Shown here piece by piece: positions 32,904 to 41,037 of a stretch of 64,000 nucleotides of DNA; the stretch's first letter is position 1; the number at the start of each line of letters is the position of its first letter. Position numbers and translations under genes: made by a program. This stretch comes from CAZZDK01 sp964652235. GTDB taxonomy: Bacteria; Pseudomonadota; Alphaproteobacteria; UBA9219. Location: the NCBI GenBank assembly GCA_964652235.1, contig CAZZDK010000003.1, positions 1-64,000 of the forward strand, given 5' to 3'. The notes below the pieces were generated by a model, which was not told where the DNA came from, did no database searches, and saw nothing but the letters and a program-made list of their open reading frames with translations.

Positions 32904-33428
32904 CTACGGCGCAGGCGAAGAAGGGAAAGAAATCAAATAGAAGGGGTCGCCGTTGATCCCTCTTCCTCCGCGCGTTTCCGGAACAAGAACGAAGCCCTTT
33001 CCTTCAACCAGGGCCCTGAAGTCTTTTGCGGAAAGACATTTCTCTCCATGAAGGGGAAAAATGCCGAAACTCCCGTCGCCGTTGTCAACGGCTTTGAATC
33101 CTACGAGAAGGGGAAGCTTTTGCGCTCCCTCAAATGGCTTAGAAGGAATGAAGGCGACGATTTTTCCTTCGGTCATTGCGTCCCGGACTTCGCTCGGGTT
33201 GCGCGGTACGACTTGGAAACACCCCGATTGGCCCTTTCTAAAGTCGGCCTTCACGACCCGAAGAACATCCCCCTTCGGCGAAAGGGTCTCCGAACGAAGC
33301 GGAACGTGTGTCGTTCTGGGGACGCAGGGACGACAAACACAGGAGTCCGCGCACGCCTGCGACGGTTGGAAAAAAAGCGCGGAGGCAAGCGCCACACTTG
33401 CCGTTACCGTCTTCCAAGCGAATTGCAT
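32904..33428 (-). CDS. Hypothetical exported protein, 174 residues
   Basis: The product begins with a typical Sec signal peptide (basic start MQFAWKT, hydrophobic VASALFF region, cleavage around ACA-DSC near residue 27). The mature part starts with clustered cysteines (CVCRPC) that could bind metal or form disulfides. It continues with charged segments and a Gly-rich C-terminus (GFVLVPETRGGRGING). No known domain is recognised. A strong GGGGAGGAG site precedes the ATG. Expected location is the periplasm. Confidence 0.62.
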   Translation of the reverse strand: MQFAWKTVTASVALASALFFQPSQACADSCVCRPCVPRTTHVPLRSETLSPKGDVLRVVKADFRKGQSGCFQVVPRNPSEVRDAMTEGKIVAFIPSKPFEGAQKLPLLVGFKAVDNGDGSFGIFPLHGEKCLSAKDFRALVEGKGFVLVPETRGGRGINGDPFYLISFPSSPAP

Positions 33429-33505
33429 GGGCTCCTCCCCTAAGTGAAAAGTTACGCGAGAATGTAGCGTTTCTCGGCAACGGCGTAAACAGTTTTTCCG
33501 GCCGT

Positions 33506-34063
33506 TCAGGCCTGCGTATCCACCTTATGCGCCGGGGGGCCGCCCTTGGTGACGACGACCTGCGCCTCGCGCAAAAGGCGGTCATGGATCATATAGCCCG
33601 GCTGAAAGACCTGGATGATTGTCCCGGCAGGCTTGGAAAGGTCCTCCTGCTCCAGCATAACGCGGTGCAGATGCGGATCGAAGGGCTGGCCGAGCGGATC
33701 GAGTTTTTTAATGCCGAATTTTTCGAAGGCCGCGAGAATCTGCCGCTCGATAGCCGCCACGCCCTCCAGAAAATTTTTCACGGCTTCGCCGCCTTCCTTG
33801 GGGGCGGATTCCATGGCGCGGCTGAAATTGTCGGCGACGGCGAGCATATCTTTGGCAAAGGCCGCGATTCCGAACCTCTGCGCGTCCGCGACCTCTTTTT
33901 GCATCCGGCGGCGCGTGTTTTCGGTCTCGGCCATAGCGCGCAAAAGCTGGTCCTTCAGCGTCTGCGCCTCCTCGACGGCTTTTTGAAGAGCCTCGTCTTC
34001 AGCAGGAGGAGCGGCTTCCTCGGAGACTTCGGCGGGCGCGGGGTCTTTTTCTTCTTCGGTCAT
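33506..34063 (-). CDS. grpE: Nucleotide exchange factor GrpE
   Basis: DnaK co-chaperone that promotes ADP release. The 185 residues have an acidic N-terminus, a long coiled coil (EEAQTLKDQLLRAMAETENTRRRMQKEV, broken here for length) and the beta-domain with FGIKKLDPLGQPFDPHLHRVM, followed by the family block IIQVFQPGYMIHDRLLREAQVVV. An AGGA sequence lies at good distance from the ATG at 34063. It is on the opposite strand from hrcA and not adjacent, with three unrelated genes between. It diverges from the GT9 gene at 34137. Confidence 0.95.
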   Translation of the reverse strand: MTEEEKDPAPAEVSEEAAPPAEDEALQKAVEEAQTLKDQLLRAMAETENTRRRMQKEVADAQRFGIAAFAKDMLAVADNFSRAMESAPKEGGEAVKNFLEGVAAIERQILAAFEKFGIKKLDPLGQPFDPHLHRVMLEQEDLSKPAGTIIQVFQPGYMIHDRLLREAQVVVTKGGPPAHKVDTQA

Positions 34064-34136
34064 GGTTTTTTCCTGTTTCTTAACGAGAAAGGCTGTAGCC
34101 TATCTTGGTTCCTTTGCCAACCGTTTCAAGTTCCTC

Positions 34137-35144
34137 ATGACAAAAGCTCCCTCCTTTTTTCCGGCCCGGCATATCGGCGTCCTATCGGGACGCGAGGTCG
34201 TCGGGGACGGCCTTATTAAGCTTCCTTTCCTGCGGGCCCTTCGCGCCGCCTGGCCGGAAGCGGAAATCCATTGGATCACGACGAAAGGCCCCACGGTCTA
34301 TAGCGGCCCCTTGCGCGGGACGACCGCCGCTTTGATCGACAAGATTCATGAAACGCCCGCCTGGCTCGCCCAAAAAACAGCGGATAGGCCCTTTTTTGAC
34401 CTTCTCATCGACACGCGGGGGCGCTGGAAGCTGGCGCTTCAGGCCCGCTGGCGCTTGCCGCACAGGCTTTTTATCGCCCCCGCCTTCCGGTATCTGTTTT
34501 CGGACCGACGCCCCCCTTTATTCAAACCCCGCCCGGCTGCTCTTATCGACCGCCTCCTGCAAATCGTCGAACTCGCGGCGGGCTGTCCGCCGGAGGTCAC
34601 GGGACGCCTGCCGGTTCCGGAAGAAATGTTGGCCAAAGCGCGGCGCATTTTGCCTGAAGGCCAAATCTATGTCGGCTTCGCGCCGGGGGCCGGAAATGCC
34701 GAGAAAAGATGGCCGCTTGAGCGCTTTGAAAAAGTCGCCCGGCTTCAGGTTCGCATGAACCGCGTGCCTGTTTTTCTGCTCGGCCCGCAGGAGCTTGATC
34801 TCTACGACGACCTTTTTCGCGCCATTCCCGAAGCGATCTTCCCTTTGCAGGCCCGTGAAATTTGGGGCACGGACGAGCCGAGCGTGGACCAAACGCTAGC
34901 CATCGGCCATTGCCTGGACCTGGCGGTCGTCAACGACAGCGGCACAAGCCATATGCTCGCCGCCGTGGATTGCCCGCTCATCAGCCTGTTCGGCCCGACC
35001 TCCGCCGCCAAGCTGGCCCCGCGCACGACGCACGGCCAGGTCATTTGCTCCCAAGACTTTGATTCGACGAGCATGACCTCCATACCGATAGAAAGTGTCC
35101 TTGAAGCCATAAATAAGGTCATTTTATTGCTCGGAAGGGTATGA
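34137..35144 (+). CDS. Heptosyltransferase-like glycosyltransferase (GT9 family)
   Basis: GT-B enzyme of the family that adds heptoses to the LPS inner core in the cytoplasm. In the 335 residues one sees the N-terminal GDGLIKLPFLRALRAAWPEAEIHW region, the conserved FAPGAGNAEKRWPLERF in the donor domain, and VVNDSGTSHMLAAVDCPLISLFGPTSAAKLAP, the GT9 signature (shown here as two overlapping motifs). The ATG at 34137 gives a standard start; upstream in-frame codons overlap the grpE promoter region. The acceptor sugar is not determined. Confidence 0.85.
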   Translation: MTKAPSFFPARHIGVLSGREVVGDGLIKLPFLRALRAAWPEAEIHWITTKGPTVYSGPLRGTTAALIDKIHETPAWLAQKTADRPFFDLLIDTRGRWKLALQARWRLPHRLFIAPAFRYLFSDRRPPLFKPRPAALIDRLLQIVELAAGCPPEVTGRLPVPEEMLAKARRILPEGQIYVGFAPGAGNAEKRWPLERFEKVARLQVRMNRVPVFLLGPQELDLYDDLFRAIPEAIFPLQAREIWGTDEPSVDQTLAIGHCLDLAVVNDSGTSHMLAAVDCPLISLFGPTSAAKLAPRTTHGQVICSQDFDSTSMTSIPIESVLEAINKVILLLGRV

Positions 35145-35196
35145 AAATAATATTTTTCTTGCCTATCTACCAAAAATAGGGAAAACTCTAACAAAT

Positions 35197-35228
35197 TATG
35201 GTAGGTCGATTCGAGAATCCATACCATA
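35197..35228 (+). promoter_or_regulatory. Inverted repeat upstream of a small gene
   Basis: TATGGTA (35197-35203) and TACCATA (35222-35228) form a 7-bp stem, extended by GG/CC with one bulge, around a loop that itself contains the palindrome TCGATTCGA. It lies 24 bases before the start of the small gene at 35252 and may be an operator or a leader hairpin. Confidence 0.4.
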
Positions 35229-35251
35229 GCCTGTTATAAAGGGAGGTTGTT

Positions 35252-35515
35252 ATGGCTCCACCCAACGTTAGGATGTCCGATCAGAAAGCAAGGCTCTGTG
35301 CCGCAGCCAAAGCTATGGTTGCGGGCCATGGGGTTCCGCTCGAGATATTCTTTAAAATTGACGCCACATCTCCCGCCAGAGAAATTGTCGCGCCCTATAT
35401 GGGAATTAATGGTGGCGCCCGTACAGTTCCTTGCGAAAAGACAGGGGGGCTTCTCATGGTATTAAAATGCCATTTGGGACAAGCGCCGTTCCCTGATTGC
35501 CATCCCGGCGGTTAG
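35252..35515 (+). CDS. Small hypothetical protein, 87 residues
   Basis: Unrecognised small protein. A GGGAGG ribosome binding site lies 5 bases before the ATG at 35252, stronger than for many neighbours, which is the main reason to believe in it. The product is soluble with two cysteines in the C-terminal third (TVPCEKTGGLL, LKCHLGQAP) and a Gly/Pro tail. Its stop overlaps the convergent queH stop by 4 bases. A preceding inverted repeat (35197-35228) and the AT-rich leader suggest separate regulation. Confidence 0.55.
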   Translation: MAPPNVRMSDQKARLCAAAKAMVAGHGVPLEIFFKIDATSPAREIVAPYMGINGGARTVPCEKTGGLLMVLKCHLGQAPFPDCHPGG

Positions 35516-36075
35516 AGCTTCCCCCGCTTTGAAAACCGGCAACCGCAGTAACTCTGCCGGTAGAAGCCTTCCTGTTTGGTCAGCGCGGCGGCGCGATCCG
35601 CGCCGCCCTCTTTCCGCCAGTTATAATCCCAGAAAAGAAGCCCTTTATAACGCGCCGCCGCCGCGCGGCCCGCTTCGTAAACCTGCTCCTGGTTTTTAAG
35701 ACGCGACAGGCCGAGGCTCGTGGCAAAAACGGGAAAACCGTTTTCATGGGCGTAGAGGGCCGCGCGTTCGAGTCGGACGGAAAAACAGACCGTACAGCGC
35801 CGCCCGCGCTCCGGTTCGCCCTCAAGCCCTTTCACGCGAGCGAGCCAATTCTCGTTGTCGTAATCGGCGTCCACGAAAGGCAAGCCGAGTTTGTCCGCGA
35901 AGCGCTTGTTTTCCGTCTTGCGTTTTTCGTATTCCTCGCGCGTGTCGATGTTGGGGTTGTAATAGAAAATCGTCGTCTCGATCCCGCTTTCCTTCAATTT
36001 CTCCATGATGGCGCAAGAACAGGGCGCGCAGCAGGAGTGCAGCAAAACGGACCCCCTGGCTTCCAGCCCCGTCAT
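35512..36075 (-). CDS. queH: Epoxyqueuosine reductase QueH
   Basis: Final enzyme of queuosine tRNA modification (the QueG-independent form), reducing epoxyqueuosine to queuosine. The 187 residues carry the family's cysteine pairs: LLHSCCAPCSC near the N-terminus, RCTVCFSVRLERAA in the middle and SYCGCRFSK near the C-terminus. These bind a [4Fe-4S] cluster and an adjacent metal in characterised QueH. FYYNPNIDTREEYEKR and FATSLGLSRLKNQEQV also match. The ATG overlaps the lpxD stop by 4 bases, so the two genes are translationally coupled. Confidence 0.93.
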   Translation of the reverse strand: MTGLEARGSVLLHSCCAPCSCAIMEKLKESGIETTIFYYNPNIDTREEYEKRKTENKRFADKLGLPFVDADYDNENWLARVKGLEGEPERGRRCTVCFSVRLERAALYAHENGFPVFATSLGLSRLKNQEQVYEAGRAAAARYKGLLFWDYNWRKEGGADRAAALTKQEGFYRQSYCGCRFSKRGKL

Positions 36076-37166
36076 GCCTTCTTTTCCAGTTCATCCAAAC
36101 GCGCGGCCAGCGCCTTGATCTTTTGCGAAAGCGGCTTGATGCGGTTGAGATTGAAGATATCCTGAATCCATTTTTCGCGCGGCTTGGCGGGAATGCCGCC
36201 GATCAACGAGCGCGGCGGCACATTGCCCGCGATCCCGCTCATGGCCATACAGACGGAATCGGCGCCGATTTTCACATGGTCGGCCACGCCCGCCGCACCG
36301 CCAAGGACGACGCGATCGCCGATCTCAGCGCTTCCCGCGATGCCGACGCGTCCGCAGAGCATGCAATTCTCCCCGATCCGAACGTTGTGGCCGATCTGAA
36401 CCTGGTTGTCGATCTTCGTGCCGCTTCCTATGCGCGTGGAAACGACGGTCCCCCGGTCGATAGAGGTGTTCGCGCCGATTTCCACGTCGTCGCCGATCTC
36501 CACCGCGCCGAGCGAGGCGATGCGAACAAGCTGCGTGTTGCTGGCCTGCCCGACGCTGCCCGTCGCCTTGGCCGTCTCGACGCTGCCCATTTCCGGCGTC
36601 ACAAAGCTGAAGCCGTCCGCGCCAATGCTTGCGTTGAAATGAACGATGCAGCGCGCGCCGATCTTAACGCGCGCCCCGACCCGCGCGCCCGGGTAAAGCA
36701 GCCCGCCCGCCCCTACGCTGGCGCCAGGTCCGATATAAACCTGCGGATGAATGACGGTTCCCGCGCCGATGATCGCGCCCGCCGCTATATAGCTGAACGC
36801 CCCCACGCGCACGTCCTCGCCAAGGCTTGCGCCCGGTTCGACGACGGCGGAAGGATGGACGCCTTTCGGAAGCTCAATCTTTTCTTCGAACAGGCCCGTC
36901 AGTTTCGCCAAAGCATACCGCGAGCGTCCCACAAGCACCGCGCTTTTGACCGTTTCGGGAATCTCGGCGCCTTCGGCCAGAATGGCGGCCTCGGCGCCGC
37001 TTTGAACCAAAAGGGGCCAAAGCGCCGGGTCCGTCGCCAGAACCACCTCGCGCGGCCCGCAGGGGCCTGCCGGATGGGCCACGCGCTCCACCTGCCGCTT
37101 GCCGTCGCCGACGAGCCTTCCCCCCAAGCCTTCGGCCAGTTCGGCCATCGTGTATGTTTTAGTCAT
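36072..37166 (-). CDS. lpxD: UDP-3-O-acylglucosamine N-acyltransferase LpxD
   Basis: Third step of lipid A synthesis, N-acylating UDP-3-O-acyl-glucosamine from acyl-ACP. The 364 residues have the LpxD N-terminal uridine-binding domain (TMAELAEGLGGRLVGDG, LVGRSRYALAKLTGLF) and a long left-handed beta-helix of hexapeptide repeats (IGPGASVGAGGLLYPGARVG and onward). The catalytic-histidine segment is NQVQIGHNVRIG, and a short C-terminal helix pair follows. It stands apart from bamA-fabZ-lpxA, where lpxD is usually found, and is coupled to queH, so it may be a second or relocated copy. Confidence 0.92.
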   Translation of the reverse strand: MTKTYTMAELAEGLGGRLVGDGKRQVERVAHPAGPCGPREVVLATDPALWPLLVQSGAEAAILAEGAEIPETVKSAVLVGRSRYALAKLTGLFEEKIELPKGVHPSAVVEPGASLGEDVRVGAFSYIAAGAIIGAGTVIHPQVYIGPGASVGAGGLLYPGARVGARVKIGARCIVHFNASIGADGFSFVTPEMGSVETAKATGSVGQASNTQLVRIASLGAVEIGDDVEIGANTSIDRGTVVSTRIGSGTKIDNQVQIGHNVRIGENCMLCGRVGIAGSAEIGDRVVLGGAAGVADHVKIGADSVCMAMSGIAGNVPPRSLIGGIPAKPREKWIQDIFNLNRIKPLSQKIKALAARLDELEKKA

Positions 37167-37259
37167 CTTGTCCCGCCTGCTTGCCGTCTTTTAGGATTCG
37201 CACATTACCCCCGGATTATGTAAAATGAAAGGCACCGCCCCTTTGCAAAGGCTTTTCCG

Positions 37260-38243
37260 ATGCGTTTTTCGCTTGCCGCCGGGTTTTTCCTCCTCCTTGC
37301 CGCCGCCCCCGCCTTGGCCGCCGAAACGGGCCCCTCTATCAAGCCTGTTTTCAAGCCGGACGGCAGCTTCAGTTTTTGCATGGGCGAACAGGAATATCCG
37401 GAAGACCGGAAGCTCACCCTCGCCCTTTCTCCTGAAAAGAAAATAAACGTCGGCGTGCGCCTGCGCGGCGGCGGCTTCAAAAAAGGCGCTTCCTACGACG
37501 TGGCCTTCAGTCTGGACGACGAGGAATCCCGGCTGGTCCGCGCGGTGGCGCTAAATGGCGATACCGTCCTTTTGCAGATGGGCGGCAACGCGCCGTTTCA
37601 GAAAAAACTCGGCAAAGCGAAAAAACTTTCGCTCGGCGCAGGCTCGAAGATTTTCTCCTTTCCCCTGCCGCCTATGGACAAATATATGCGCACGCTCGAA
37701 AAATGCGTGGCGGAAAACGCGGGGCGCCGCATGGAAAAAGGAGCAAGCAAACAAACGGAAGATTCCTCGCTTGAAGAATTTCCGGACTCTCTCAAAAAAC
37801 TTCTCTCCGCCACCGGCATAGGGCCCTTTGAGCCGCTTTCGATGAAGGAGGTTCCCCTGACGCAAAGACCGGCCGATTTTCTTTGGCAAACGGGCAAAAT
37901 CCTGGGGGGCCTGCGCGAAAGGCAGGCGCCTGCGGATAAAGGCCTTTCCGACCTGGTCGGGTTGCATCTGCACGGCCTTGAGAAAAAATGCCAGGGCCGC
38001 TTCAAGTCGGATATCGGGCGCGAACAAGTTACTTCGTCCCTGCGGCTAAGGACCGCCGAAGCGACCTGCCGCCCCAAGGAAGGAACGGAGGACGACTTCA
38101 TCATCGTCGGTCTCGTTTTTTACCTGTCGGCGGAAAGAGTTTTCACCGTCTTCACCTTCGAGGGCGCAGGCGAGAACAGGGCCGAGGTCCTCAGCGCCCG
38201 CGACAAACTCGCCTCCACGGTTTTAGAGATGACGGGAAGGTAA
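37260..38243 (+). CDS. Hypothetical exported protein, 327 residues
   Basis: It starts with a clear Sec signal peptide (RFSLAAGFFLLLAAAPALAAE, cleavage after ALA near residue 20, shown in part). The mature protein is Lys-rich with no recognised domain: an N-terminal beta-rich part (KPDGSFSFCMGEQEYPEDR, FSLDDEESRLVRAVAL), a charged middle, then a C-terminal block TAEATCRPKEG and FTFEGAGENRAEVL that may be a small sensor-like or inhibitor-like domain. Length fits a periplasmic protein. It is divergent from lpxD with 93 bases between starts. Function unknown. Confidence 0.65.
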   Translation: MRFSLAAGFFLLLAAAPALAAETGPSIKPVFKPDGSFSFCMGEQEYPEDRKLTLALSPEKKINVGVRLRGGGFKKGASYDVAFSLDDEESRLVRAVALNGDTVLLQMGGNAPFQKKLGKAKKLSLGAGSKIFSFPLPPMDKYMRTLEKCVAENAGRRMEKGASKQTEDSSLEEFPDSLKKLLSATGIGPFEPLSMKEVPLTQRPADFLWQTGKILGGLRERQAPADKGLSDLVGLHLHGLEKKCQGRFKSDIGREQVTSSLRLRTAEATCRPKEGTEDDFIIVGLVFYLSAERVFTVFTFEGAGENRAEVLSARDKLASTVLEMTGR

Positions 38244-38495
38244 GTCCCCGAAACCCGTCTTTCCTGCCTAAAGATGGGGTCGGCCCTGTCTTTTGCAGGC
38301 AGATTGCGCCTTTTTATAAGTCATTGATCCGATGGAAAGACTATTTCTCGCCTGATAAAACGGGCCCCAGGAATCCATCGTCTTCGAAATGGCGCAAAAA
38401 AACAAAAATAAGCGCGGAATCGGTCCGCAAGAACGGCGGCGAAGGGTCATTCCCATCGGCGGCCCCCTTTCCTTTGCCCTGGCCGGAACCGAAGC
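38244..38495. other. Intergenic region between convergent genes, no feature recognised
   Basis: About 250 bases between the exported protein and ugd, whose genes converge. Only short antisense open frames without ribosome binding sites are present. I saw no convincing terminator hairpin with a T tract, although imperfect inverted repeats (CCTGCC and GGCAGG) occur near 38265-38303. Confidence 0.4.
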
Positions 38496-39803
38496 CTACC
38501 GCCCGATGGACACGTAGGTAAAAGCCGTCTTTGCCATGTCTTCGGGCTTATAAATGTTGCGCAGATCGACAAGGACAGGAGCCGCCATTATCGCCCCGGC
38601 GCGATCAAAGTCGATGCTGCGAAACTCGTTCCACTCGGTCAGGATCACCGCGACGCAGGCGCCCTCAAGCGCCTCGTAGGTTTCTTTTTTCCACGCGACG
38701 TTGGGCAGAAGTTTTTCGGCCTCCTTCATCGCGACGGGGTCGAACGCCTGCACCGTCGCGCCCGCAGCTTGCAAGGCAGGGATCACGTCCAAAGCCACGC
38801 TGTCGCGCATATCGTCGGTATTGGGCTTGAACGAAACGCCAAGCACGGCGATTTTCTTCCCCCTCACGTCCCCGCCCGCCGCCGCGATGACGCGGCCCGC
38901 CATGCTCTTCTTGCGCTTGGCATTGATATCGACGACGGTCTCGACGATCCGCACGGGCGAGCCGACTTGCTGCGCGGTCTTGACGAGCGCCAGCGTATCT
39001 TTCGGAAAACACGAACCGCCATAACCCGGTCCGGCGTGCAGAAACTTTCTGCCGATGCGGCCGTCAAGGCCGATGCCGCGCGCCACATCTTGCACGTTCG
39101 CGCCGACTTTTTCGCAAAGATCGGCCATTTCGTTGATAAAAGTTATCTTCGTCGCCAAGAAGGCGTTGCCCGCATATTTCGTCAGTTCGGAAGATTCAAG
39201 AGACGTCTGAATGATGGGCGTTTCGATCAAGTACAAAGGCCGATAAAGCGCCTTCATGACTTCGGCGGCTTTTTCGCTCTGCGTGCCGAACACGACGCGA
39301 TCGGGCCGCATGAAATCGCCGATGGCCGAGCCTTCGCGCAGAAACTCCGGATTCGACGCGACGGCAAAATCGGCTTTCGGGTTGGCTTCGCGGATGATCT
39401 TTTCCACTTCGCGGCCCGTTCCGATGGGAACGGTCGATTTGGTCACGACGACTGTAAAATGATCCGGGGTCAGATAAGCGGCAATATCGCGCGCCGCTTG
39501 GAAAACGTAAGAGAGGTCGGCATGGCCGTCGCCGCGCCGCGTGGGCGTGCCGACGGCGATAAAAACGGCGTCAACCTTGGGTTCGCACTTGGAAAGGCTT
39601 GTCGCAAAGGTCAGGCGACCGGCGGCGACGTTCTTTTTCACAAGATCGTCCAGACCGGGTTCGTAGATCGGTATGATCCCGTCGTGAAGGCGCCGGATCT
39701 TCCCTTCGTCCGGATCGACGCAGGTGACGGAAACGCCGAACTCGGCAAAACACGCGCCGGAGACCAAGCCGACATAACCGGCGCCAAGCATAATAATTTT
39801 CAT
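38496..39803 (-). CDS. ugd: UDP-glucose 6-dehydrogenase
   Basis: Two-step NAD-dependent oxidation of UDP-glucose to UDP-glucuronate. The 435 residues have MKIIMLGAGYVGLVSGACFA (Rossmann motif), FIAVGTPTRRGDGHADLS, SNPEFLREGSAIGDF and the catalytic Cys265 in GPGYGGSCFPKDT. The C-terminal NAD/UDP-sugar domain starts with GVSFKPNTDDMRDS. Length is normal. It opens the exopolysaccharide region; the glucuronate donor it makes fits the PssD/PssE-like pair at 45749-46683. Confidence 0.96.
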   Translation of the reverse strand: MKIIMLGAGYVGLVSGACFAEFGVSVTCVDPDEGKIRRLHDGIIPIYEPGLDDLVKKNVAAGRLTFATSLSKCEPKVDAVFIAVGTPTRRGDGHADLSYVFQAARDIAAYLTPDHFTVVVTKSTVPIGTGREVEKIIREANPKADFAVASNPEFLREGSAIGDFMRPDRVVFGTQSEKAAEVMKALYRPLYLIETPIIQTSLESSELTKYAGNAFLATKITFINEMADLCEKVGANVQDVARGIGLDGRIGRKFLHAGPGYGGSCFPKDTLALVKTAQQVGSPVRIVETVVDINAKRKKSMAGRVIAAAGGDVRGKKIAVLGVSFKPNTDDMRDSVALDVIPALQAAGATVQAFDPVAMKEAEKLLPNVAWKKETYEALEGACVAVILTEWNEFRSIDFDRAGAIMAAPVLVDLRNIYKPEDMAKTAFTYVSIGR

Positions 39804-39952
39804 TTTTTCCTCTCAATTAAAAGCCTTCGCGGGGCACGATAGCCCCCCCGCCCTGGCGGATCAAGCTTCTCCTGCGCGAAAAGCCCCGTAAAATCCTTTT
39901 TGAATCAACCTGTTAGGGTTTTTCAGAGAGGCGGGCTGTCCAAAGAATGCTT

Positions 39953-40831
39953 TCACGTCTTCAGGTTCCAATAGTGGCCGAAGCGTTCGTCCCAAATATC
40001 CGGCGAAAGGCACCCGTAACCCGCCGCCGGATAGAAGGTCACTTCCCCGAACAAAACAGTCTCTTCCGTTTCATACAGATCGACGCGGACGAAATCGAAC
40101 GGCGCACCGATCTTCTCAGCCAGTTCGATCATTTTGTCGAAATGTTTGGGGCGCGGCGCGTTTCCTTCGAAATTAGGAGATTTTGTTTTAATAGGAAGTC
40201 TTTGCCAATTCATGTCGTAATAGTTTTTCTTCTGTTTACTGAAGCGATCGAAAATGACCTGAACAAAGCGAGCCTTGCCGTGAAAAACAAAAAACTTATA
40301 GTCATTTAGGGAGGCGCTGTCCGGCACCTCGATCATGCGCTCGACAAGAACCTTGTGAGGGATCCCCAAATAAGCCCATTCGCGGTATCTGTGGCCGTGT
40401 TCATAGCGAAGCTGGCGGTTGATGGATTTATTGATGGCCTCGCGATCAACGTCCTCCTTTTTGCGAATAAAAATGTTGTCGTCGCTGCTATGATTAACCT
40501 TGATGACATAGGGCGGGTCCAGCCGGTCATAGGGAATGTCTTCCGGACGGTCCCCTGTCCACAAAGTCGGGATGACGTGCTCCTTGCCGATCAATTTCTC
40601 GATCTCGGCCTTAACAGCGATCTTGTCGGCAAAGACGGGAAAGCGCGGATCGCGCTGGTAAAGTTTGCGCCAATTGACTTTTTCGTAAAAGGTCTTCGGG
40701 TTTTTAAGGTCCGCAAAGCGGCGAAAATGCAAAAAATAAAGGATTTGAATGGCCAGACGATCCGGAAGCGGCAAAAGATCGAAAAGGGGGTAAAAGGCGC
40801 TTCTAAATAACTTGCGGAGCGAAGAAAGCAT
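39953..40831 (-). CDS. TupA-like ATP-grasp protein of polysaccharide synthesis
   Basis: The 292-residue protein matches the TupA-type ATP-grasp family, named after teichuronopeptide synthesis, which couples amino acids or similar groups to glycans. Motifs seen are NPKTFYEKVNWRKLY and DKIAVKAEIEKLIG near the N-terminus, then PPYVIKVNHSSDDNIFI (ATP-grasp lysine region). VERMIEVPDSASLNDYKFF and GEVTFYPAAGYG near the C-terminus also fit. Similar genes sit in many capsule and exopolysaccharide loci. It diverges from the GH10 operon; GGAAAGG before the ATG at 40831 supports the start. The substrate is unknown. Confidence 0.85.
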   Translation of the reverse strand: MLSSLRKLFRSAFYPLFDLLPLPDRLAIQILYFLHFRRFADLKNPKTFYEKVNWRKLYQRDPRFPVFADKIAVKAEIEKLIGKEHVIPTLWTGDRPEDIPYDRLDPPYVIKVNHSSDDNIFIRKKEDVDREAINKSINRQLRYEHGHRYREWAYLGIPHKVLVERMIEVPDSASLNDYKFFVFHGKARFVQVIFDRFSKQKKNYYDMNWQRLPIKTKSPNFEGNAPRPKHFDKMIELAEKIGAPFDFVRVDLYETEETVLFGEVTFYPAAGYGCLSPDIWDERFGHYWNLKT

Positions 40832-40922
40832 TTGTGGCCTTTCCGAGAAGACAAGGTTAAAAAATAAGCGCTATTGTTGCGGTTTCAAAGGGCCTTTGAT
40901 TTTAATAGCCGGACCTTATTTC

Positions 40923-40951
40923 TTGCAACAAAAAACGCCGTCACTTATATT
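40923..40951 (+). promoter_or_regulatory. Sigma-70-like promoter for the GH10-wzy exopolysaccharide operon
   Basis: TTGCAA at 40923-40928 and TATATT at 40946-40951 are separated by 17 bases, which predicts a start near 40958, about 80 bases before the GH10 ATG. No other plus-strand pair in this gap is as good. Confidence 0.5.
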
Positions 40952-41037
40952 TAATCTACGCTAAAGGGCGGCGAAAACGCCGGACGGCGGGTTCTTTCCC
41001 CTTCCGCAAGGGGCTTAACGAAACGTTTGGGTTTGTC

